From: Niastella sp. OAS944
GTDB lineage: Bacteria; Bacteroidota; Bacteroidia; Chitinophagales; Chitinophagaceae
Assembly: GCA_024809215.1 (NCBI GenBank)
Contig: JANUBW010000001.1
Span: forward strand, 1,364,001-1,428,000
DNA length: 64,000 nt
Direction: 5' to 3'
Part shown: piece after piece, positions 8,434-15,834 of the stretch
Position numbering within the stretch: position 1 is the stretch's first letter
Layout: each line of letters starts with the position of its first letter
The notes under the pieces: generated by a model
Seen by the model: only the letters and a program-made list of their open reading frames with translations
Told to the model about the DNA's origin: nothing
Databases searched by the model: none
Made by a program: the position numbers and the translations under genes

Positions 8434-9372
8434 ATGCAAATCGATCACCTGTTCTTTTGTTTGCATCAACAACGGTTGAACCTGCATAACCTGTCCGGCG
8501 GCATTCAATACTTCTAACTTGTATGCACCTGCCTGTTTCAACGACAAACTCACTGTAATACTATTACCCCGTACAACCGGATTGGGATATACTTTTACAT
8601 CATTCTTAAGTACAGCGGGTAAATTTCTTAGTATTTTTTCGCCTGTTGTTATTCTATAACCACAATTTGTATAGCCTTTTCGTGTATACCCCACGCCAGC
8701 AACTACCACTACTTCCTTTAGCTCAGCTTGTGAACGCTTCAACGATATCTGCAGGTCCTGCATATTGGCCAGCTCATCAACAACAAGGGTTGTTGTTTCA
8801 TAACCTACAGCGCTGAATTCGAGCTGCAGCCCCCCTTTGTTTTCCAGTTTCAAATTGAATTTTCCTGTAGTATTTGCGATGCTAACAATGCCGGCATCTT
8901 TGATACTAATGCTTACTCCACCAACCGGCTGGTTATTGGTTTCATCGATCACAGTACCAGATATTATACCTGGTTTACCGGAGTTTGCTGGCGGTACGTA
9001 AGCCACCTTTCCTACTTTTATATGAACTTCTTTTACAGGTTCAACCGGCTTTTTTATAGGTGGGCACGCCTGCGCATCGGCTTTAACTGCCAGCAAGGTT
9101 GCCACCAGAATATTCCAAACATACGCCCAGGAAAAGCGTTTCTTCTTTTCTGTTATTATTAATTCCTTGTTTAACTGATCATCGGCAAAACGACCGCATA
9201 CATTATGATCTGCTTTTAAGAAATAGTTCAATACCTCCTGGTCGCTCATCTTGGTAAAATCAACTACGGTCTTTTGGCAGGCACCGCAAAAACGGCCTTG
9301 CTCCTGTGGGGTCATGTTTTGCCAGTTCTCATGGCAGGGTTCGGCTATATTTAATTGTAAAGATTTTGGCAT
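8341..9372 (-). CDS. CHENW four-Cys paralogue 1, carboxypeptidase-regulatory + TonB-box-like motif + T9SS tail
   Basis: 343 aa from the ATG at 9372 (MPKSLQLN), chosen by alignment with the three paralogues; a start at 9408 would add 12 unrelated residues. Cys domain: C13, C29, C32, C59. Positive KKKR, hydrophobic 81-97, then ADAQ cleavage-like site near 101. Exported part: carboxypeptidase-regulatory-like domain (about 145-215; ISGTVIDETNNQPVGGV, TTGKF), then LKEVVVVAGVGY, which resembles the TonB box/plug entry of SusC receptors although no barrel follows. A T9SS CTD (about 265-343; VYPNPVVRGN, SKLLVK) completes it. First gene of the minus-strand array. Confidence 0.75.
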   Translation of the reverse strand: MPKSLQLNIAEPCHENWQNMTPQEQGRFCGACQKTVVDFTKMSDQEVLNYFLKADHNVCGRFADDQLNKELIITEKKKRFSWAYVWNILVATLLAVKADAQACPPIKKPVEPVKEVHIKVGKVAYVPPANSGKPGIISGTVIDETNNQPVGGVSISIKDAGIVSIANTTGKFNLKLENKGGLQLEFSAVGYETTTLVVDELANMQDLQISLKRSQAELKEVVVVAGVGYTRKGYTNCGYRITTGEKILRNLPAVLKNDVKVYPNPVVRGNSITVSLSLKQAGAYKLEVLNAAGQVMQVQPLLMQTKEQVIDLHTQVAWSAGIYWLRISSPNTKSVYQSKLLVK

Positions 9373-9556
9373 AAGTACGTATTTGTGAATATTGATGTAG
9401 CCGGCCAAAAAATTACATAACCCCTAAATAAAAATATTTAAACCTAAGCTCAGCAGGCGGTTGGCCCGGGCAAAAAGGTTGCAACCAAAGCGCAGGAATA
9501 CCGTCTTATTAATTACACAACCAAGTTGTTATATCTTTTGTTAATTTTAACCGTCG

Positions 9557-10162
9557 GTGGCATTTTTAAAGAACATACCAACCAGCGAGTTGCCCGATAG
9601 GGAATTGGTCAGCCTGTTTCGCACATCCGGAAATATGGAGGTGCTGGCAGTGCTGTTTCAACGGTATATGGACCTCCTGTACGGTGTTTGTCTGAAGTAC
9701 CTGAAACAGCCAGAACCGGCCAAAGATGCTGTAATGCAGATCTTTGAAGAACTGGTGGCCAAGCTTCCCAAACATGAGGTGGATAATTTTAAAAGCTGGT
9801 TGTATACCCTGGCTAAGAACTACTGTCTCATGCAGTTACGCACTCCTAAAAACCTGAAAACAACAGAATTTAATCCAGACGGTATGCAATTAGAGGAAGA
9901 AATGCATCTGAATGGCATACAGGTTAAGGAAGAGAACCTGCAAAAGCTGGAGCGCTGTTTGCAGACCCTTTCCCCGGAGCAAAAGAAAGCCGTGGAATTG
10001 TTCTATTTGCAAAATAAGTGTTATAAGGAAATTGCAGAAGCCACCGGTATTGAATGGAATAAGGTCCGCAGCTTTATTCAGAATGGCAGACGGAATTTAA
10101 AAATATGTATGGAGAAAGAGCCGGAAACGGAACAGGTGGGCGTAAAAAATATTAGATATTAA
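9557..10162 (+). CDS. RNA polymerase ECF-type sigma-70 factor
   Basis: 201 aa with a GTG start (no in-frame ATG nearby). Sigma region 2 spans about 28-75 (VLFQRYMDLLYGVCLKYL, then a VMQIFEEL and FKSWLYTLAKNYC core-binding helix). Region 4 spans about 135-190 (LSPEQKKAVELFYLQ, KEIAEATGIEWNKVRSFIQNGRRNL), the helix-turn-helix that reads the -35 element. It lies 23 bp before a gene for its probable membrane anti-sigma factor. It diverges from the CHENW array with 184 bp between them, so that array is a natural candidate target, but this is inference. Confidence 0.88.
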   Translation: MAFLKNIPTSELPDRELVSLFRTSGNMEVLAVLFQRYMDLLYGVCLKYLKQPEPAKDAVMQIFEELVAKLPKHEVDNFKSWLYTLAKNYCLMQLRTPKNLKTTEFNPDGMQLEEEMHLNGIQVKEENLQKLERCLQTLSPEQKKAVELFYLQNKCYKEIAEATGIEWNKVRSFIQNGRRNLKICMEKEPETEQVGVKNIRY

Positions 10163-10185
10163 AGAATGACCAGGCATTACCAGTC

Positions 10186-11631
10186 ATGAACGATCATAAG
10201 GAACATATAAGTCAGTATTCGGCAGCAGATATTCAACGATATGTGCAGGGGAAATTATCTGCCGCAGAAATGCACGCTATGGAAAAAGCGGCGCTTGACG
10301 ATCCGTTCCTGGCCGATGCCATTGAAGGTTACCAACAGGCTTTTGACGAAGAACAAGAAAATGTTGTTACCGGGCAGATACAACAATTACAGCAACAGTT
10401 CAATGCCCGTACCAATCGCACTGCCAGGGTTGTAGCGTTTAAGCCATTCCGGTATTGGCAGGCAGCGGCAGCCGCTGCCGTGGTATTCATTATTACCGGC
10501 GTATGGCTGTTCAGCCTTAATAAAAATGCACCCTCGCAACAAACGGATGTTGTTGCTATTGCAAAGACCGAACAACCTCAACAACAATCTGCGCCATCGT
10601 TAGCCGATAGTGACAAAACGGGCATTAATAAAGATTCAATAAGCACAACGGAAGTTGCTGCGAATACCCACCCTAATGAAAATAAGATAGCTACCGGAAA
10701 GCCCAAAGCTCAGGCACCTAAAATGCAGGAGTCTTATAAAAACGCGAACGTTACTACAGAAAGAGCGCCTGTCGCAGCAGCCAGCCCACAGGTAAATGAT
10801 GCTTCTACCTATTTCGCCCAAACGGAAAAGAAGGAGGTTATGGCTAATAAGAATACCGAGCCCGCACCTGCTGCTGCCCCACCGGTTGCTATGGCAAAGG
10901 CAAAGGCCTTAAGAATGGCTGAAGAAAAGGCAAAAGAGGATAGAGAAGCAGAAACCGAGCTGATCACTATTGCCCGAAGCGATGTAAAATCAAGAAGAGC
11001 AGCCGCAAAAGATAAAAACCTGTCGGGTTTTATAAAAGGCCAGGTAACTGATCCTTTTAATAATCCCGTTGCTAACGCATATGTGCAGGTACAATTACAA
11101 AAAGCTACCAACAATCATCTACTTAATAATTTAACTACAGATAAATATGGATACTTTAAAATACCTGTATCTGATTCGGTGGTAGATGTTGCGGTGAACG
11201 TAAGTGGTTATGGAACTCAAAATTTTACGTTACAGAACAATGCGGCATTAAACCAGTTGCAGTTACAGCCCGCGAATTATTCAGATGATTATTATTCGCC
11301 AACAGCAACTATAAATAATAAAAAACAGCTGGCAAACAATTATAAGTTTCCCAATGTAATGTTATACGATGCAGAACCTGCATACGGATGGATAGCGTTT
11401 GGGCAATATCTCGAAAAAAATAAAATAATACCAGCTGGTGCAGAAAATATTACCGGTAATGTTATAGTATCATTTGAAGTAAATAAAAAAGGTGCGTTAT
11501 CTGACTATAAAATAGAACAGTCACTATCAAAAGCACACGATGAAGAAGCCATCAGGCTAATTAAGCAAGGCCCCTCCTGGAAATTGCGTAGCGGACGCAA
11601 AGCCCGTATTACTGTTATGGTAAAATTTTAA
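10186..11631 (+). CDS. Membrane anti-sigma factor fused to carboxypeptidase-regulatory and TonB C-terminal domains
   Basis: 481 aa. Residues 1-60 (YSAADIQRYVQGKLSAAEMH, then EKAALDDPFLADAIEGY) are the cytoplasmic anti-sigma-like module common in Bacteroidota. One membrane segment spans 90-110. A long linker rich in A, P, Q and K (110-275) could cross the periplasm. A carboxypeptidase-regulatory-like domain spans about 281-350 (GFIKGQVTDPFNNPVANAYV), and a TonB-like C-terminal domain about 397-481 (GNVIVSFEVNKKGALSDYKI). The combination suggests a sensor that couples outer-membrane receptor state to the sigma factor encoded just upstream. Confidence 0.8.
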   Translation: MNDHKEHISQYSAADIQRYVQGKLSAAEMHAMEKAALDDPFLADAIEGYQQAFDEEQENVVTGQIQQLQQQFNARTNRTARVVAFKPFRYWQAAAAAAVVFIITGVWLFSLNKNAPSQQTDVVAIAKTEQPQQQSAPSLADSDKTGINKDSISTTEVAANTHPNENKIATGKPKAQAPKMQESYKNANVTTERAPVAAASPQVNDASTYFAQTEKKEVMANKNTEPAPAAAPPVAMAKAKALRMAEEKAKEDREAETELITIARSDVKSRRAAAKDKNLSGFIKGQVTDPFNNPVANAYVQVQLQKATNNHLLNNLTTDKYGYFKIPVSDSVVDVAVNVSGYGTQNFTLQNNAALNQLQLQPANYSDDYYSPTATINNKKQLANNYKFPNVMLYDAEPAYGWIAFGQYLEKNKIIPAGAENITGNVIVSFEVNKKGALSDYKIEQSLSKAHDEEAIRLIKQGPSWKLRSGRKARITVMVKF

Positions 11632-11676
11632 TGTTCCGTTCATCCCAACTTCTTATCGCGCAAATCTATTATATCT

Positions 11677-11684
11677 TACTTTCG
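11677..11684 (+). promoter_or_regulatory. Possible -7 box
   Basis: TACTTTCG matches TAnnTTTG at seven of eight positions, 16 nt before the ATG of the DUF2911 gene. No -33 element is obvious. Confidence 0.35.
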
Positions 11685-11700
11685 CGCAAATTTGTTCGTC

Positions 11701-12537
11701 ATGAGAAAGACTATAATGATTGGATGTTTGCTCGCATTTGCTTTTATTACTAAAGCGCAATTAAAAACACCTGCGCCTTCCAGTACACAAACCATTAAAC
11801 AGGATTTTGGTCTGGGTTCCATTGAACTGTCGTACTCCCGCCCGAACATCAAAGGCCGCAAAATATATGGCGACCTGGTGCCTTTTGGGAAAGTATGGCG
11901 TACCGGTGCCAACCAGGCAACCACACTTACCTTTGCCGATGAGGTAACTATTGGCGGTACTAAAATACCTGCTGGTAAATACGGTTTAGTGTCAATTCCT
12001 GACAAAAGTGCGTGGACGCTCATCATCACCAAGCAGCTGGATATTACATCACCCGCTGCTTATAAACAAGAGAATGATGTAGTGCGTGTACAGGCAAAAC
12101 CACAAAGCATCAAAAAAGCAGAGACCTTCACTATGCAATTCGCCAATGTAAAATCAACCAGCATTGAATTGCATATAATGTGGGATCAAACAGATGTAGT
12201 TCTTCCCATCACTACCGACATCGAAACCAAAGTAATGGCACAGATCGATGAGTTGATGAAAAAGGAAGATAAAAAGAGCCATCCTTATTTCGGCGCCGCC
12301 ATGTACTACATGGATAACGGTAAAGATCTGAATCAGGCACTGGATTGGTTCAACAAAGCTGCAGAGCAAAATCCCAAAGCATTCTGGATACTTCACCAGA
12401 GAGCCAACTGCCTGGCTAAACTGGGCAAAAAACAGGAAGCTATTGAATCGGCCAACAAATCGATTGAACTGGCAAAAGAAGCCAAGAACGATGATTATGT
12501 GGCCCTGAACCAAAAGCTGCTGGCTACTTTAAAGTAA
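11701..12537 (+). CDS. Exported DUF2911 protein with C-terminal TPR region
   Basis: 278 aa from the ATG at 11701, which starts a clean signal peptide (MRKTIMIGCLLAFAFITKAQ). Residues about 25-170 match what I remember of DUF2911: LGSIELSYSRPNIKGRKIYG, FGKVWRTGANQATT and GTKIPAGKYGLVSIP. Residues about 195-275 form helical tetratricopeptide-like repeats (DLNQALDWFNKAAEQNPKAF; KKQEAIESANKSIELAKEA). Periplasmic or outer-membrane-associated. The function of DUF2911 is unknown; it is common and often multicopy in Bacteroidota. Confidence 0.85.
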   Translation: MRKTIMIGCLLAFAFITKAQLKTPAPSSTQTIKQDFGLGSIELSYSRPNIKGRKIYGDLVPFGKVWRTGANQATTLTFADEVTIGGTKIPAGKYGLVSIPDKSAWTLIITKQLDITSPAAYKQENDVVRVQAKPQSIKKAETFTMQFANVKSTSIELHIMWDQTDVVLPITTDIETKVMAQIDELMKKEDKKSHPYFGAAMYYMDNGKDLNQALDWFNKAAEQNPKAFWILHQRANCLAKLGKKQEAIESANKSIELAKEAKNDDYVALNQKLLATLK

Positions 12538-12564
12538 TATCCAGGTAACTTTTTTTGAAAGGCG

Positions 12565-12597
12565 AAGGGTTTCTGAAATCAGAAGCCCTTTTCTTTT
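12565..12597 (+). terminator. Terminator of the DUF2911 gene
   Basis: A 12-bp stem (aagggtttctga and its complement with one wobble), 2-nt loop, then TTTTCTTTT. Confidence 0.88.
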
Positions 12598-12654
12598 ACC
12601 CGCGGCCCCTATACTTGTAAGCTGCCTCACCCCCTTTTCATTTTTGCCTTTCCT

Positions 12655-12725
12655 CTATCACCTTGTCACCTCTATCACCTTTTCAACTGCTTGTCAACGT
12701 GTTAACTCGTCAACTTGTTAACCAA
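12655..12725. repeat. Echo repeat (tcacctctatcac / gtcaacttgttaac words)
   Basis: Periodic words: cctctatcacc twice, then gtcaac or gttaac steps every 7-10 bp. On the opposite strand the second half shares agttgacgagtt with the repeat at 61012-61051. Confidence 0.55.
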
Positions 12726-12774
12726 ATATGTTAAACACACATAAAGTTTTGGCCAGGAACAGAAATCGTCCTAA

Positions 12775-12796
12775 ATTACGTAATCAATTACATAAT
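12775..12796. promoter_or_regulatory. Putative autoregulatory MarR operator
   Basis: Two near-palindromic 10-mers (ATTACGTAAT and ATTACATAAT) separated by 2 bp, centre to centre 12 bp, ending 10 bp before the ATG of the MarR-GNAT gene. Position and symmetry fit a dimeric winged-helix repressor site. Confidence 0.5.
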
Positions 12797-12806
12797 TGCT
12801 TAAACA

Positions 12807-13760
12807 ATGGACTTTTACAACAATGTTGGCAAAATGGCGCTGGGGAGCCGGCTGCGCCGCCTAAGTGATCAGATAACAGAAGATGCCGGCCAGGTGTACA
12901 AAATGTACAATGTATCGCTGCAACCAAAATGGTTCCCGGTTTTTCATGCCCTTTCGCAGGGACAGGATAAAACCATAACCGCCATAGCAGAAGAGATTGG
13001 CCACTCACACCCTTCCGTTAGCACCATTATTAGAGAAATGGTAAAACAGGGCATTGTGGTTGAAAAAAAAGACAAACTCGATGGTCGTAAAACAGTGGTA
13101 GCCCTTTCAAAAAAAGGAAAAGAAGTGGTAAACGCTATTGCCCCGCAATACCTGGATGTTACCAATGCTATTGAAGAAGCACTGTCGCAAACCAGGCACG
13201 ACCTGTGGAAAGCCATTGAAGAATGGGAGTTTTTGTTAAATCAAAAATCATTGTTGCGCCGGGTACAGGAGCAAAAGAAGTTACGTGAAAGCCGCGATGT
13301 GCAGATTGTTGATTATACCCCTGCCTATCAACAAGCGTTCAGGGAGCTGAATGAACAATGGATATCGAAGTATTTCAAAATGGAAGCGGCAGATCATAAA
13401 GCACTGGATAACCCGCAGAAAAGCATTATTGATAAAGGCGGATACATTCTTGTAGCCCTGTATAACAACGAGCCTGTTGGGGTTTGTGCGTTGCTGAAAA
13501 TGGATGATCCGGTTTACGAATATGAACTGGCTAAAATGGCAGTATCGCCCACCGTACAGGGAAAAAGCATTGGCTGGCTTTTGGGAAAAGCAGCTGTTGA
13601 TAAAGCAAGATCGCTGGGCGCAAAAAAGCTCTACCTCGAAAGCAATACTATTCTGGAACCTGCCATTAACCTGTACCACAAATTAGGTTTTCAGAAAGTA
13701 ATAGGTCATGCCACGCCGTACGAACGCTGTAATATTCAAATGGAGCTGGTGATCAAATAA
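12807..13760 (+). CDS. MarR-family regulator fused to GNAT acetyltransferase
   Basis: 317 aa. Residues 1-145 are a MarR winged-helix DNA-binding unit: the recognition helix is in AIAEEIGHSHPSVSTIIREM, the wing in KKDKLDGRKTVVALSKKGK. Residues about 165-317 are a GNAT domain with the acetyl-CoA loop in SPTVQGKSIGWLLGKAAV, then NLYHKLGFQ. This fusion is a known architecture. The substrate of the acetyltransferase and the effector are unknown. The transcript ends in a hairpin that lies inside the 3' end of the convergent symporter gene. Confidence 0.88.
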   Translation: MDFYNNVGKMALGSRLRRLSDQITEDAGQVYKMYNVSLQPKWFPVFHALSQGQDKTITAIAEEIGHSHPSVSTIIREMVKQGIVVEKKDKLDGRKTVVALSKKGKEVVNAIAPQYLDVTNAIEEALSQTRHDLWKAIEEWEFLLNQKSLLRRVQEQKKLRESRDVQIVDYTPAYQQAFRELNEQWISKYFKMEAADHKALDNPQKSIIDKGGYILVALYNNEPVGVCALLKMDDPVYEYELAKMAVSPTVQGKSIGWLLGKAAVDKARSLGAKKLYLESNTILEPAINLYHKLGFQKVIGHATPYERCNIQMELVIK

Positions 13761-13782
13761 TACAGTAATTAACTCAGTATCG

Positions 13783-13817
13783 AAAGCATTACAACTTTAC
13801 CCCTTGTAATGCTTTTT
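13783..13817 (+). terminator. Terminator overlapping the symporter 3' coding end
   Basis: A 12-bp perfect stem (aaagcattacaa / ttgtaatgcttt), 9-nt loop, then TTTTT on plus. The right-hand side encodes the last codons of the convergent symporter, so one DNA segment serves both. Confidence 0.85.
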
Positions 13818-15543
13818 CATTTTTCAGTGCACCTGCCCTGCGGCAAAATATTACCTGTATTATAAAACTGAAGATCACTACCGCCAAGGCGCCAATTAAA
13901 TTCAACCAAAGGAAAGAAAGCAGGTTAAGATAATATACACCAATAACAATTATTTCTGCAATAATAGCACCAACGAAAACGGCATGGCCGCCAACCCGTT
14001 TTAAATACAGGGCCACCAGGAATATGCCCAGGATAGTGCCATAGAACCAGGAGCCCAGAATGTTAACAGCCTCAACCAAACTATTACCCAGGTTATAACT
14101 GAACAGCGCAACGATAACAGAAAATACGCCCCAGATCAATACATAAGCCTGCGACCAGCGATATTCCTGCAGGGGTGTAGCCGCCTTCTTTGTAAACCGC
14201 TTATGAAAATCTATCATGGTACAGGAAGCCAATGCATGCAGAGCTGCAGCAATACTGCTCCACGATGCAAGAAAGATAATCGCTATAATAAGCCCTACCA
14301 ATCCATTCGGCAAGAAATCGCCAACAAAACGAAGGAACACATAGTTGGTATCGTTGCCATCACTGCCTGGAATGGTTTTCTTTACAATATTGGAAATAGA
14401 ATCACGCACCTGTTGTGTTTGTTGCTGTTGTTGTTGCAACCGCGTACGTAGCTGATCAACCTGCGCTTCATTATTCGCATGTAGTGCATTGCCCAATGCC
14501 ACTACCGTTTTTCTTTTCTCCTCCTGCACCTGCTGATACTTTTGTTCGGCAGTGGCAAATTCACCGGCATTGGCGCTTTTTCGTAAGGTTTGTTCCTGGG
14601 CAAGATTAAAGAATGCCGGCGTTTTGTTGAACTGGTAAAACGCAAATAATAAAACGCCTATAAGCAAAATGCCAAACTGTAAGGGTACTTTAACCAATCC
14701 GTTCATCAGTAATCCCAGTTTGCTTTCCTGCTCACTACGGGCTGTTAAATAACGGCCTACCTGGCTTTGATCGGTGCCAAAATAACTTAAGGCTAAAAAG
14801 AAACCACCAATGACACCGCTCCAGATATTATACCGGTCTTTCCAGTCGAACCCTTTATCGGTAAAGCCAGAAGTGATCACGTTCAGTTTGCCCGATTTGC
14901 CGCCAATATGCAATGCATCGGTAAAGCCAATTCCTTCGGGTAACATTTTAACCGCCCACCAGGCAGCCAGGAACATGGCAGCGTAAATAATTATAAGTTG
15001 TAACTGTTGGGTATAGGCCACCGCTTTGGCGCCACCGCTTACAGTGTAAATGATCAGCAACCCACCCATAAACAAATTGGTGCTTGCTATATCCCAACCC
15101 AGCATGCTATGTAATACAATAGAAGGAGCCAAGATGCTTACACCAGTTGAAATGCCACGTGATAATAAAAACAGGAATGAAGTAAGCAGGCGGGTCTTTA
15201 CATCAAACCGTTGCTCAAGGTACTCGTAAGCGGTAAAAACTTTCAGGCGATGAAATACGGGTACAAACATGATACACACCACTACCATGGCAAAAGGCAG
15301 TCCGAAATAATATTGAACGAACCGCATGCCATCGCTATACGCCTGCCCCGGCACGGTTAAAAAAGTGATGGCGCTGGCCTGTGTGCCCATGATGCTCAGT
15401 AACACTATCCACCAGGGCATTTGGCGGTCACTTAACAGATATCCTTCCAGGTTCTTTGACGTACGGCTACGGTACACCCCATATACTATTATAAGTAGCA
15501 GGGTGACAACAAGCACCGTCCAGTCTAACCGGGAAAAATTCAT
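13789..15543 (-). CDS. Sodium:solute symporter (SSS family) with a Gln-rich insert
   Basis: 584 aa, about 13 membrane segments. SSS features include GYLLSDRQMPWWIVLLSIMGTQASAITFL (residues 34-62) and the GGAKAVAYTQQLQ stretch (170-182) at the core. Between two membrane segments, residues about 306-400 form a soluble insert with a coiled-coil-like run and six consecutive Gln (370-375), ending in NIVKKTIPGSDG. The substrate cannot be read from sequence. It is the last gene of a five-gene minus-strand operon and its ATG overlaps the TGA of the 41-aa gene (ATGA), implying coupled translation. Likely job: uptake of a product released by the exported hydrolases upstream. Confidence 0.88.
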   Translation of the reverse strand: MNFSRLDWTVLVVTLLLIIVYGVYRSRTSKNLEGYLLSDRQMPWWIVLLSIMGTQASAITFLTVPGQAYSDGMRFVQYYFGLPFAMVVVCIMFVPVFHRLKVFTAYEYLEQRFDVKTRLLTSFLFLLSRGISTGVSILAPSIVLHSMLGWDIASTNLFMGGLLIIYTVSGGAKAVAYTQQLQLIIIYAAMFLAAWWAVKMLPEGIGFTDALHIGGKSGKLNVITSGFTDKGFDWKDRYNIWSGVIGGFFLALSYFGTDQSQVGRYLTARSEQESKLGLLMNGLVKVPLQFGILLIGVLLFAFYQFNKTPAFFNLAQEQTLRKSANAGEFATAEQKYQQVQEEKRKTVVALGNALHANNEAQVDQLRTRLQQQQQQTQQVRDSISNIVKKTIPGSDGNDTNYVFLRFVGDFLPNGLVGLIIAIIFLASWSSIAAALHALASCTMIDFHKRFTKKAATPLQEYRWSQAYVLIWGVFSVIVALFSYNLGNSLVEAVNILGSWFYGTILGIFLVALYLKRVGGHAVFVGAIIAEIIVIGVYYLNLLSFLWLNLIGALAVVIFSFIIQVIFCRRAGALKNEKALQGVKL

Positions 15544-15665
15544 GCAAAGTATTTAGTGAAGCAATAAAATAAAACCATTAGTATAAACAGAAAACCGATC
15601 ACCAGCCAATACCAGTGCCGCCATTTTTTAAATACAGGCGCCTGCTCATTATCAGTTGTTGACAT
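15540..15665 (-). CDS. Small single-pass membrane protein (41 aa)
   Basis: 41 aa: a polar N-terminus (MSTTDNEQAPVFKKWRH) then one hydrophobic helix (about 18-36). The stop codon overlaps the ATG of the symporter gene by 4 bp, and the gene sits 19 bp after the 49-aa gene, so its place in the operon is tight. The charge pattern predicts N-in topology. Likely a symporter accessory subunit, by position only. Confidence 0.65.
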   Translation of the reverse strand: MSTTDNEQAPVFKKWRHWYWLVIGFLFILMVLFYCFTKYFA

Positions 15666-15684
15666 GTGTAGCTGTTTTGATGGT

Positions 15685-15834
15685 TTACTTTCTTTTATTC
15701 GAAACGATCATCACCGCCATAATAGCCAGTAGTACACCTAAGGCCAGTCCAATGGTCATTTTCTTCAGCAGCCTGCCTAAAATAATTCCGATGCCTATAG
15801 CGATAATAAAAAACCATTCACGCTTTGATAACAT
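15685..15834 (-). CDS. Small two-helix membrane protein (49 aa)
   Basis: 49 aa: MLSKREWFF, hydrophobic helix, a basic turn (GRLLKKM), a second hydrophobic helix and a basic tail (SNKRK). The ATG at 15834 directly abuts the TAG of the PIG-L gene, with no spacer. A hairpin membrane protein in the same operon as the symporter; function unknown. Confidence 0.65.
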   Translation of the reverse strand: MLSKREWFFIIAIGIGIILGRLLKKMTIGLALGVLLAIMAVMIVSNKRK

